Assembly: GCA_050305935.1 (NCBI GenBank)
Contig: JBNLGG010000036.1
Coordinates: 1-43,974, forward strand
Reading direction: 5' to 3'
Source of the DNA: CAJXNP01 sp050305935
GTDB lineage: Bacteria > Bacteroidota > Bacteroidia > Cytophagales > Cyclobacteriaceae
DNA length: 43,974 nucleotides
The notes beneath the pieces were generated by a model. It ran no database searches. It was not told the DNA's origin and saw nothing but the letters and a program-made list of their open reading frames with translations. Positions 36,634 to 43,970 of this stretch are shown one piece after another. Made by a program: the position numbers and the translations under genes. Position 1 is the stretch's first letter; each line of letters starts with the position of its first letter.

Positions 36634-36661
36634 TTTAAAAAAGCAGCTCGTTGCTGCTTTC
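36634..36661 (-). terminator. Terminator downstream of the haloperoxidase fusion gene
   Basis: On the minus strand AAAGCAGC, loop AACGA, GCTGCTTT form a perfect 8-bp stem continuing into a run of six T residues. It lies about 130 bases after the stop of the 36792-40844 gene. On the plus strand it is flanked by A residues and would be weaker. Confidence 0.6.
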
Positions 36662-36750
36662 TGTAACGATAGTTTTCCTTCTCATTGACCGTCCGATCAA
36701 TTGGTGGACTGCTTTCCATTTGAACTTTGAAGTCTCGCTAAAGAAAGACT
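36653..36750 (+). repeat. ~100-bp dispersed repeat, copy A
   Basis: This 98-base segment aligns end to end with 41302-41405. The best-kept core is AGTTTTCCTTCTCATT, and the shared ends are GCTGCT on the left and AGACT on the right, with one 3-base and a few 1-2-base gaps. By eye about three quarters of positions agree. Confidence 0.65.
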
Positions 36751-36791
36751 CCAAAAGGTGGGTGAGTTTTATCAATTGATTTAACGTCAGC

Positions 36792-39700
36792 CTATTTGAC
36801 AACTATTTTCCACACCTTCATCCCTGATTCAATAATATACACGCCTTCCTTCAGTGTATCACTTAGAACAATGGTAGTTGTTTTGGTATCAGGAATATAC
36901 TCCAATCCTTTAACTGCGACCTGTCGTCCTAAAAGATTGTATATCACGAATTCCTGAGAGGGTTTGGTATTCATAATATGAAGTTGATTGCCGGTCACAG
37001 GAACAGGGTATACAAGGTTTTCCTCCCTTATTTCGTGAGTTCCTGTTACAAATCTATTGAAGAAGCTTTCGGCAAATTCAAACGCCTCTTTACCTATTTT
37101 TGCTCCCATCAATCTTCCCGGAATGTCGTCGGCAGGGGGGTGAATCCCTCCCCAAATTCGAGACAAGCTACATTGGTCTGAAGCATCCCGATAAGTCGCC
37201 CACTGAAGTACCACGTCTTGACTGGGACCCTCCTCAAATACGAGAAATTCATTTTCCCTTGCTAAAAACTCACCCATACCTCCGGGAAAATATTCACTTC
37301 CTGTGAGTAGGGTCATCACCTCAGCGCCTGCTCTGGAGTAGGTTGAATGACCTGATACAAACCCAGCAAAAGGAGGAGTCACAAATGAAGGTCTCTGATA
37401 GGGCCACCAGTTTTCCGCCAGGATCCATCCCACTCCAGCCTCATCAATCGAGGGATTATCTACATAATCATGACCTTTCCACGCATAAAGTTTAATTTTT
37501 CCAACATTTTCATTATTCTCACCTGCGAGCAAATCTCCCTCCTCTACGATTTCAACAAAACCATCAACCAGAGGGATGCCATTTGGACTATAATTTCCGA
37601 GACTATCAATGGTTGATTGTCCTTGATCGGCCATATATCTAATAGCTGAGATAGGTCGGATAAAGTCATACCAACCTTTAACAGCCCAGGCTGCCACCGC
37701 TGCATCGTGCATGGTGCCTCCTAAAATAAAATATGCTTTTACATCCCATTCCAGCGGATTGAGTACTTCTCCCTCTCCCTTGAATTTGTGAACAAATTCA
37801 GGATGATCATTCACGTAATTCAATAAAACAAACCAATGGCCAGGTGGTGTTTCCGAATCCGGGCCATCTGCCCAGAACTCCGCTAACACCCTGGTATAAT
37901 CACCTCTGGGTACAATTTGCGGAGAATAGGGTTGTCCGGTAACAGGATTAATTGCCCTGCCTTTCCCAATATCTCCACCATTAAATAAATCGTAGAATTG
38001 TGAATGATTTTCTAGTCTGTCCGGAAGTTGCCCAAAATCAATATTTCCAATTCCTTTTGGCGATATATCCCACTGTACTCCATCGTATGGATTAAGATGC
38101 GAACTCCACATTGACACCAATAAAAAGTTCCATTTGTAAATATCAATATTTGAATCAATTATGGTGGCTCCATTCAACTGTGGTGGAGACCCCGGATCAT
38201 GGTAGACCACGTAATCGTTACCATCTCTCGTAAAGGTCTGTGACTCACTATCCCTGAGCGAAAATGGATGAACATTTCCCCATTCGGGGCTCAAAAAACC
38301 AGGAGTTTTCCCATCGATAACATTTCCCGCCTGATCAATAAACACATTTAATGTAAGTGGCTGCCAATGATTAGGATCTTCAATTGATGGATTGCCCGGT
38401 AGTGCAGGAACTAATGGGGTGTTTCGAGGTTGATAATATTTATTGGCATACCCATTCTCTTCATTGGCCTTATCCAGATGACCATATTCAATAAGTGATT
38501 GCCCGATAAAATTTCCCAGGGCCGCAGGATTTCCATTTGCGTAATTCGTAGAGACATAAGAAATATCGAGGCCTAATAATGCCATCAGTTCATCAAACCT
38601 TTTCTGTGTATTTGCGTGATTGGGCGATTTGCTAAATCTGTGAGTCAACAATCTATACGCAGCATAACTTATGGCGATCCTGACGGCGGTTGAATCATCC
38701 ACTTCTGTATCAAATCCTTCAAAATCATTGAAGTAATTATGCAGTTGTTTTCCGATAAGGTAGGTGTCGGCATGGTCATCAAAAATCGCCCAGGCATCAT
38801 ACATGGCCACGCTGGTATGGAATAAATTTCTGGCATGGACCGTTGGTCTGGCATAGTCCTTACGTATCGCCGCCAGCAATGCTTCATTCCACATTCTTGC
38901 AACCGACATATTTTTATCGGCGGCAATTTCAATTTCCAGTGAAACCGGCAGGCTTTTGCAACTTCCGCTTTCCGTAACGCTAACACTCCCGCTCTCTGCG
39001 ATATCCCATCTTACCGTAATTGAAGCTTCGCCCTGACCATCCACTATCTCGCCATTCACCACCGACCATTCATATTGATTTCCCTCTGTGCCGGAGTACG
39101 AATACATAGCCTCTGAAAGGGCACCGGCCTTCTTAGGACCTACTATTGCATGAGCCTCCAAATACGTACAGCTTCCATCGTTCAGGGTTGCCTGAGGGTC
39201 ATAACTACATGAATTTGGATCTGTACATCCGAGGACTTTATGACTTTCTAATGTCAAGGTATCATAGCCCACCCCTTCTTTAATGTGAAGAAATGAATTA
39301 ACCGGAAGGCCATAGTAGCTCTCCGATAGGCCGGAAGGCCATTTTATATTCAATTCATCTATCACCTCTGCATCCAACAGGCCAAAATGCAAGGGTTGTA
39401 AATTTTGCGCCATTAGGGATACACCGTGATAATAGCGTACAAGTGTATTGCCACCAACTTTTATTTTAACCCGTGAGCCAATGGCATCCCTATTTGACGT
39501 GGTTCCCTCCAGAAAGAATTGAGCCCAATTTTTACTTAGGGTATCTCCATTTTCAATGGTCTGGTTTTCAAAAAACTCCAATTGATCCCCGGTTCTGCTA
39601 ATGAGGATATCCAGATCACCATCATTATCATAGTCAAATGCGGCAAGAGCATTGGAATACGAGGGTTCATCCATACCAAAATTTGACGCCCGGTTGATAA

Positions 39701-40844
39701 ACTGCTCGTGACCGGTTTCCAGCAGGTTCTCAAAATATATATTGCTATACTTGAGTGTTATGTTTTTATTTTCAGCATTATAATAGCCATTAAGTACAAC
39801 TAAATCTACGTCCAGATCGTGATCAAAATCTTCAAATTGAGTTCCCCAGCTCCAATCAGTGGTATCAACACCAAGTGCCTCAGCCACATTTTCAAATGCC
39901 CCATCACCCAAATTCTTGTAGAGGGAACTCTCATCTATATTGGTGACATAAAAATCCAGTTTTTCATCATTATTGAAATCTGCCAATGACATGCCCATAC
40001 CATCCCTGAATATGTCGGTAATTCCAAAGTGTTCGGCACTGTCTACAAAGGACACGCCGGCCAAATTGAGATAACATTCATTAGCGCCTCCAAAGTCATG
40101 TACAATGTAAAGGTCCTGAAATCCGTCGTCGTTGATATCCCATGGGATTGACATCCACGAGTCTTTTCCTGATTCTTTTAGCCCAACTTCCTGAGATATT
40201 TCAGAGAAGGTGCCATCCCCGTTATTTCGATATAAACTACCTTCGGAACATGCAAATAATTTTGAAACATATATGTCCAGAAAAGAATCATTGTTGAAAT
40301 CAAACCACGAAGCCCCGGTATAGTGGCATGTAATTGAAGTGGGAATGCCTGCTTCGGCGGTGACATTCTTAAATGTTCCGTCGCCTTCATTGTGATATAG
40401 CTCCATATGATTAGCGGAGGAAAGAAAAAGGTCAGGAAAACCATCATTATCATAATCACCCCAGGAAGCACTCGTGTTAAATCCGGTTGTTATTCCACTT
40501 ATCGTTTGTTCGCCGGTATAATCATGTGTGCTGTTAATGCCCGATGAGGAGGTGACATCGGTAAAGGAGCCATCATTGTTATTCCTGTAAAGATTGCTCG
40601 TTACAGGGCCATTGTTTTCTTTGCCCCACCTGGTTACGACAAATATGTCAAGGTCATGATCTTTGTCATAATCTGCGACGGCAATTCCGTTGTTGTTGAA
40701 AGCAGAAGATAATCCCTTCATTGAACGGATTTTTTTAAAGGACTGGGAAAACGAATGACTACTCCAACAACACAAGAGCGTCAATGAGATTATCCCTGTT
40801 GTAAAAGTCAAACGACTTGCTCCAAAAAATGAACCTTTCTTCAT
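36792..40844 (-). CDS. T9SS-secreted fusion of FG-GAP/UnbV propeller and vanadium haloperoxidase
   Basis: The 1350-residue protein has, in order: signal peptide (1-34, ending SHSFSQ); an FG-GAP/VCBS propeller (~45-430) with repeated DxDxDGxxD-type calcium loops such as DYDNDGFPD and DYDNDGDLD; an ASPIC/UnbV domain (~455-525); a GCTDPNSCSYDP cysteine motif (539-561); a PKD-like domain (~565-640); a PAP2-type vanadium haloperoxidase domain (~645-1270); and a T9SS type A sorting domain (~1275-1350). Known vanadate-site residues of Curvularia chloroperoxidase (Lys353, Arg360, Ser402-Gly403-His404, Arg490, His496) are matched with identical local spacing by Lys1056, Arg1063, Ser1164-Gly1165-His1166, Arg1229 and His1235. 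It should act at the cell surface or outside. Halide choice cannot be read; a phosphatase activity is an alternative. Confidence 0.88.
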   Translation of the reverse strand: MKKGSFFGASRLTFTTGIISLTLLCCWSSHSFSQSFKKIRSMKGLSSAFNNNGIAVADYDKDHDLDIFVVTRWGKENNGPVTSNLYRNNNDGSFTDVTSSSGINSTHDYTGEQTISGITTGFNTSASWGDYDNDGFPDLFLSSANHMELYHNEGDGTFKNVTAEAGIPTSITCHYTGASWFDFNNDSFLDIYVSKLFACSEGSLYRNNGDGTFSEISQEVGLKESGKDSWMSIPWDINDDGFQDLYIVHDFGGANECYLNLAGVSFVDSAEHFGITDIFRDGMGMSLADFNNDEKLDFYVTNIDESSLYKNLGDGAFENVAEALGVDTTDWSWGTQFEDFDHDLDVDLVVLNGYYNAENKNITLKYSNIYFENLLETGHEQFINRASNFGMDEPSYSNALAAFDYDNDGDLDILISRTGDQLEFFENQTIENGDTLSKNWAQFFLEGTTSNRDAIGSRVKIKVGGNTLVRYYHGVSLMAQNLQPLHFGLLDAEVIDELNIKWPSGLSESYYGLPVNSFLHIKEGVGYDTLTLESHKVLGCTDPNSCSYDPQATLNDGSCTYLEAHAIVGPKKAGALSEAMYSYSGTEGNQYEWSVVNGEIVDGQGEASITVRWDIAESGSVSVTESGSCKSLPVSLEIEIAADKNMSVARMWNEALLAAIRKDYARPTVHARNLFHTSVAMYDAWAIFDDHADTYLIGKQLHNYFNDFEGFDTEVDDSTAVRIAISYAAYRLLTHRFSKSPNHANTQKRFDELMALLGLDISYVSTNYANGNPAALGNFIGQSLIEYGHLDKANEENGYANKYYQPRNTPLVPALPGNPSIEDPNHWQPLTLNVFIDQAGNVIDGKTPGFLSPEWGNVHPFSLRDSESQTFTRDGNDYVVYHDPGSPPQLNGATIIDSNIDIYKWNFLLVSMWSSHLNPYDGVQWDISPKGIGNIDFGQLPDRLENHSQFYDLFNGGDIGKGRAINPVTGQPYSPQIVPRGDYTRVLAEFWADGPDSETPPGHWFVLLNYVNDHPEFVHKFKGEGEVLNPLEWDVKAYFILGGTMHDAAVAAWAVKGWYDFIRPISAIRYMADQGQSTIDSLGNYSPNGIPLVDGFVEIVEEGDLLAGENNENVGKIKLYAWKGHDYVDNPSIDEAGVGWILAENWWPYQRPSFVTPPFAGFVSGHSTYSRAGAEVMTLLTGSEYFPGGMGEFLARENEFLVFEEGPSQDVVLQWATYRDASDQCSLSRIWGGIHPPADDIPGRLMGAKIGKEAFEFAESFFNRFVTGTHEIREENLVYPVPVTGNQLHIMNTKPSQEFVIYNLLGRQVAVKGLEYIPDTKTTTIVLSDTLKEGVYIIESGMKVWKIVVK

Positions 40845-40891
40845 GATTTCTATTGATTAATTATACTTTGAAGGACCTGCCTCATGAGTGC

Positions 40892-41083
40892 TTAACCTCT
40901 TTTTGTTTTTAAAAATTTTTTATCCTTATTCTCCCAATGGGTAAAAAATGCACCAAAACCTATTTGACCGGACTTATCTTCGTTGCCCGACTCTTCGAGT
41001 AAAATTGGCAGACCAGGCAAGTCTACACGAAGAGACAGTATTTCCATTATCGCAATATAAGGATTGTAAATTAGTTTTACCAC
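40892..41083 (-). CDS. Doubtful small reading frame
   Basis: A 63-codon frame opening MVKLIYNPYIAIMEIL has ordinary-looking amino acid composition but no signal peptide, membrane helix or family I recognise. It may be a remnant of a lost gene upstream of the haloperoxidase fusion, or chance. Confidence 0.2.
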   Translation of the reverse strand: MVKLIYNPYIAIMEILSLRVDLPGLPILLEESGNEDKSGQIGFGAFFTHWENKDKKFLKTKRG

Positions 41084-41301
41084 AGTCTCAATCTCTCAGG
41101 TAACGGAATTGCTATCCTGTTAAATCATTTGGATTTAGTGGCTAGAAATTAGGAATTATATTCGAAGCTGTAGATTGGAAACAGGAAGGTTAAGGAATTG
41201 ATCAGGCTATTGGTTTAGATGAATAGCATTTTTTTTCCTGGGCAAAAAGCCAGTTCAGGGTAACCTGCACCAGCAATAGGAATAGCGGCCCCAAACATGT
41301 C

Positions 41302-41405
41302 GCTGCTTCTTTCTGAAACTATGGTTTTCCTTCTCATTTGATCATCCGACCCCCGTTAGCGGACTGTTTTTCTCTTTTATTTTGAAGTTTCTCCTTCTGA
41401 AGACT
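41302..41405 (+). repeat. ~100-bp dispersed repeat, copy B
   Basis: This is the second copy of the repeat at 36653-36750, in the same orientation. The two copies lie on either side of the haloperoxidase fusion gene. Its right end GAAGTTTCTCCTTCTGAAGACTTC can form a small hairpin, as copy A can with AGTCT and AGACT. Confidence 0.65.
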
Positions 41406-41408
41406 TCA

Positions 41409-41440
41409 TGAAAAAGCCTACTCGGTGGCAGGCTTTTTTG
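41409..41440 (+). terminator. Terminator-like repeat, upstream copy
   Basis: AAAAAGCCTACTCGGTGGCAGGCTTTTTT holds an imperfect stem (AAAGCCT and AGGCTTT) followed by a T-run. Bases 41409-41434 recur at 41742-41768 with one substitution and one extra A. The two copies bracket the XRE remnant. Confidence 0.55.
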
Positions 41441-41499
41441 TCTTCTTTTTGCTACCTCTCTTTTTAGCTTCTTCGCATTGCAAATGCTTTTTAATTCTG

Positions 41500-41532
41500 C
41501 ATCCTCATTTCCGCTGCGCTCAAATGAGGATG
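41500..41532. repeat. 11-bp perfect inverted repeat
   Basis: CATCCTCATTT (41500-41510) and AAATGAGGATG (41522-41532) flank an 11-base loop. It ends at the stop codon that precedes the XRE remnant, exactly where homology to XRE regulators begins, so it may mark the deletion junction. Confidence 0.55.
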
Positions 41533-41533
41533 A

Positions 41534-41740
41534 GCGGGGTCTGTAGACATCGCTAAAAAGCTGGCCGATGCCCTAGAAGTTTCCCTTGATTACCTGGTTG
41601 GTGATGCTGAACTAAAAGTCCTGGATAAAAAAACAATGCAACGCCTGGAAGATATCGAAAAACTCCCCGAAGAAGACAAGCTGAATATCTTTTACACGAT
41701 TGATAACCTGATCAAGGCGGCTAAGCTTAAAATACTCTAA
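41534..41740 (+). pseudogene. 3' remnant of an XRE-family regulator gene
   Basis: The frame from 41534 to the TAA at 41738-41740 encodes DIAKKLADALEVSLDYLVGD, then LDKKTMQRLEDIEKLPEEDK and a C-terminal helix. This is the familiar second half of small HTH_3 (XRE) regulators. The N-terminal helix-turn-helix (about 45-50 residues) is missing: an in-frame TGA lies at 41531-41533 inside an inverted repeat. No start codon fits. The fragment is inactive unless supplied by a fusion. A terminator-like repeat follows the stop at once. Confidence 0.7.
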
Positions 41741-41741
41741 A

Positions 41742-41768
41742 TGAAAAAAGCCTACTAGGTGGCAGGCT
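41742..41768 (+). repeat. Terminator-like repeat, downstream copy
   Basis: AAAAAAGCCTACTAGGTGGC and AGGCT repeat the element at 41409-41434. This copy lacks the T-run, so it is probably a poor terminator. It starts two bases after the XRE remnant's stop. Confidence 0.55.
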
Positions 41769-41800
41769 GATACTGTATTTTTTCTATTAATACATTTCTC

Positions 41801-42197
41801 TTATTTTCCTTCGAAGTCTGTAGGTTCCGAAGAACTGGAGTTATTATTCACTTCTTTTAAAGTTCTGTATAATTTATTATAGGTAGAATCCTCTTCATTA
41901 ATAAACAACAATAGTTCATCTTTTTTTAATAAAAATGAATCATTTTCAAACAGTTTATCAGATTTGACTATCGAAGTTAGTACAAGATTATTTTTCGTAA
42001 TCTTCCAATTACCAGAATCCCTACTAATGCCTGGAAAATCAAATCTTTCTAGAAATGTATATGTAGAATCAATATAGAGTGTGAGTCTCACATATGAAAA
42101 TCCTTTTCTCCCCCCCCCTGTAATCTTTATAGACTTCTCTCTGCTGAAAACAGTTGCAAAATAAGGTTATTATGGAAATAATAATTGCGGCTTTCAT
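41801..42197 (-). pseudogene. Small secreted/lipoprotein gene split at a G9 tract (possible phase-variable gene)
   Basis: The minus strand from ATG 42197 encodes a secretion signal, MKAAIIISIITLFCNCFQQ, then REVYKDYRGG. It then meets nine G residues (plus strand C run at 42110-42118), after which this frame stops at 42069. The next frame, open through the tract, continues KGFSYVRLTLYIDSTYTF and ends at 41801. Removing one G joins them into a plausible 131-residue secreted protein with an all-beta, lipocalin-like mature part. The gene is either switched off by slipped-strand mispairing, broken, or misassembled at the homopolymer. Function is unknown. Confidence 0.65.
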
Positions 42198-42245
42198 AAG
42201 GTTTACTTTTTTTTTATATACTGTATTCTTGTTTTACTTACCCAC

Positions 42246-42270
42246 TCGCGCGCTTTTGCAAAGCGTGCGA
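42246..42270. repeat. GC-rich hairpin 1
   Basis: TCGCGCGCTTT pairs with AAAGCGTGCGA over 11 positions (one G-T) around a TGC loop. It stands in very AT-rich DNA and shares the leading CCCACTCGCGCG with the hairpin at 43430. Confidence 0.65.
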
Positions 42271-42375
42271 ATCAATCTTATTCAATCATGTCAATTTCTA
42301 ACAGACATTCTGCTGAAAAATCTACTGAAACCTCTGTCTTCCACGGTAAAATATCGTATTTTTGTTTCTCATATT

Positions 42376-42437
42376 TGGGTGTAGTTAAAAGTGTTGTTTT
42401 TTGGCTTAACTATCTTAAAAACAACACTTTACACCCA
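42376..42437. repeat. Long near-perfect inverted repeat, possible mini-element
   Basis: TGGGTGT plus AAAGTGTTGTTTTT on the left pairs exactly with AAAAACAACACTTT plus ACACCCA on the right. The left arm has five extra bases (AGTTA), and the centre is about 14 bases. It could be a miniature transposable element or the remains of one; no transposase is present. Confidence 0.6.
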
Positions 42438-42594
42438 TTTTTTTTATACCCATCAAATGAATTTTTCGGGGTAGTTTTGTTGCTTTTTACAGACTCATGC
42501 AAGTTTTTTTTAAGAAGCGTTGGCTGTTGGCGTGAAGCATGAGAGTTTACATCTTGGACAAAATCCTATATTTAATTGAAAATAAATTACAAAC

Positions 42595-43089
42595 ATGAAA
42601 AAATTTTTAACACTAATTGTTGGAGTTATTATGGTTATCGTTGGTTGGCAACTTTGGGACAAGAATGAAGGATCCAGCCGAAAGGATAAAGAGGGCTACT
42701 ATAAAAAAATATGTGAACAAGGTATTAAGACCATGGCGACATTGCAAAATGAATATTCGCAAATGAAAGGTAAGATTTTAAATGTCATCACATATAAATA
42801 TGACTATGTCGTCAATGGACAGACTTACACGGGACAGACCACAACCAACAAGCTTCCTGACAACATTGAATTCGAGGTGACATATTTGCCTGATGATCCA
42901 CAGGTTGTTGAGGAAGGAAACCCGTGCGGAACTTATGAAAGTATAAAGAACGATAATTCTTCACCATTTTTGTATTACTTAGGAATAGGACTTTTCTTTA
43001 TTGGTATTGTTGTTGGATGGAATGGCTTGAAAATTTTGATTAGACATACTATAACGTTCCAACGACAACGAGGTCGCCCAGCAGCCTAG
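42595..43089 (+). CDS. DUF3592-like membrane protein
   Basis: The 164-residue protein has hydrophobic helices at residues ~4-21 and ~125-148, with a soluble domain between them. That domain includes YKYDYVVNGQTYTGQTT and EVTYLPDDPQVVEEGNPCG, the pattern of DUF3592: a short beta domain with a YxPxxP-like strand and a conserved asparagine-proline end. Function is unknown. It stands alone in the accessory region. Confidence 0.6.
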   Translation: MKKFLTLIVGVIMVIVGWQLWDKNEGSSRKDKEGYYKKICEQGIKTMATLQNEYSQMKGKILNVITYKYDYVVNGQTYTGQTTTNKLPDNIEFEVTYLPDDPQVVEEGNPCGTYESIKNDNSSPFLYYLGIGLFFIGIVVGWNGLKILIRHTITFQRQRGRPAA

Positions 43090-43560
43090 CAGTGTCACTT
43101 ATGGGGATTAAATAGTTATTTCCCTTCCTGGGGATTGATGTTGAAAAGGGGGTGCTCCTTTATATTTGTTGACAGGCAGGGCATTCGGCCGAAGGGTGGT
43201 TCCATTATTTCTATTCCGGGATGGGTTTGAGGTGGTTTCCAGTCATTTGCATAAATCCAAGACGTACCATTCCCTTGCTTTACTTGAAGCCATTTTTCGC
43301 AAGAACGGTTTTTGACAAACTTATGCATAGGCCAATAATGCAGGTTTAGGCAGCTCTGTTCCCATGCTGCCTGGATCGCCGCCCAAACCCCAAGGTCAAA
43401 GCCGGGGTTGTCACCCAGCCCTCCCCCACTCGCGCGTTGCATCGCGTGACAACTCTTATTTATATGCACTTTTTATACTCCTTTGTTCTTTACTTTCTAT
43501 TTTACCTTTTCTTATCATCTATATTCGTCCTTCTTTATCCGTACGCGTTATAAACGCGCA
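43090..43560. other. Stretch without a firm gene
   Basis: A 117-codon minus frame (43116-43469) contains GNGTSWIYANDWKPPQTHPG and ends IKEHPLFNINPQEGK. It is rich in Trp and Cys, its start lies in a hairpin, and I do not recognise it; it may be a remnant (chance of being real about one in four). GC-rich hairpins at 43430-43449 and 43541-43561 flank the rest. Confidence 0.4.
43430..43449. repeat. GC-rich hairpin 2
   Basis: TCGCGCG and CGCGTGA pair over 7 positions (one G-T) around TTGCAT. The leading CCCACTCGCGCG is identical to hairpin 1. Confidence 0.55.
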
Positions 43561-43561
43561 C
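43541..43561. repeat. GC-rich hairpin 3
   Basis: GTACGCGTT and AACGCGCAC pair over 9 positions with one mismatch around ATA. It overlaps the stop end of the membrane protein at 43561-43764 by one base and may act as its terminator structure. Confidence 0.5.
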
Positions 43562-43764
43562 TAGCGGGAAATCGCAAATACTATTTTTAAAGGAGTATCC
43601 TTACTGACAAAAGCATCACAACCAAAGAAATACTTAGATAGCAGTATAAAAACAGGAAGTATCAAAAATGCTTGAAATATAGTAATCCCTAGCCGAGCCC
43701 AATAAGAAGAATTATAAATTCTAAGTCCAAGTATTTTCCTGAACAAATAATCGAATACAATCAT
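43561..43764 (-). CDS. Small membrane protein overlapping the upstream coding fragment
   Basis: The 67-residue product has one clear hydrophobic helix (about residues 26-46, ITIFQAFLILPVFILL) and a basic N-terminal region. Its ATG at 43764 shares one base with the stop of the upstream frame (TGATG), the mark of translational coupling. No family is recognised. Its position after a C-terminal coding fragment would suit an immunity protein of a polymorphic toxin, but this is only inference. Confidence 0.5.
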   Translation of the reverse strand: MIVFDYLFRKILGLRIYNSSYWARLGITIFQAFLILPVFILLSKYFFGCDAFVSKDTPLKIVFAISR

Positions 43765-43970
43765 CAGTAACCTAAGTTTATACTCCCACTTACATTAGAA
43801 TCAATAGCATTCTTCGTGTAATCTGTAAGACTCTGCCCAAAAATAAGATCACTCCCTACATCAATAACACCATAAGCCACGCCATACACTGGGAAAGCTA
43901 TTTGCAAGCCAGTATTGAGGTGGTTTGAATGCCCCGCCTGTACAGCGCCTCCGAGGAGCCTCCCGTCATC
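43764..43970 (-). pseudogene. C-terminal coding fragment at the window edge
   Basis: The frame 43970-43764 encodes 68 residues opening DDGRLLGGAVQAGHSNHLNT and ending NVSGSINLGY, with the middle glycine- and valine-rich. It reads like the end of a larger secreted protein, perhaps of RHS or polymorphic-toxin type, though I am not certain of that resemblance. A TGA codon (43971-43973) precedes it in frame and no start codon is evident. It is therefore an orphan C-terminal module, a frameshifted gene continuing outside the window, or a remnant. Confidence 0.45.

Larger units (their letters stand above)
36355..36791. other. Intergenic stretch with GC-rich segment and repeat copy A
   Basis: No supported gene. 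A GC-rich segment at ~36400-36490 differs from its surroundings in composition. The remainder holds the terminator at 36634-36661 and repeat copy A. An 86-residue minus frame (36374-36634) has no recognisable features. Confidence 0.5.
41084..41539. other. Gene-free accessory spacer
   Basis: No supported gene. It contains repeat copy B (41302-41405), a terminator-like repeat (41409-41440) and an 11-bp inverted repeat (41500-41532). The rest is AT-rich with no pattern I can explain. Confidence 0.5.
42198..42594. other. AT-rich gene-free spacer with palindromes
   Basis: No supported gene. It holds the GC-rich hairpin at 42246-42270 and the long inverted repeat at 42376-42437. Plus-strand frames here start inside T-runs, cross the palindromes and have no recognisable features. 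Confidence 0.5.

Noticed and set aside
36374..36634. 86-codon minus-strand frame beside repeat copy A
   Set aside because: Crosses a GC-rich segment of odd composition; no family, signal peptide or upstream promoter seen.
36653..41405. Composite transposon or integron cassette around the haloperoxidase gene
   Set aside because: No transposase or integrase, no terminal inverted repeats or attC-type core sites were found; only the direct repeats are claimed.
42154..42384. 76-codon plus-strand frame
   Set aside because: Its start is antisense to the signal-peptide region of the G9-tract gene and it crosses hairpin 1; chance frame is more likely.
42288..42542. 84-codon plus-strand frame
   Set aside because: It runs through the large palindrome at 42376-42437 and has no coding character outside it.
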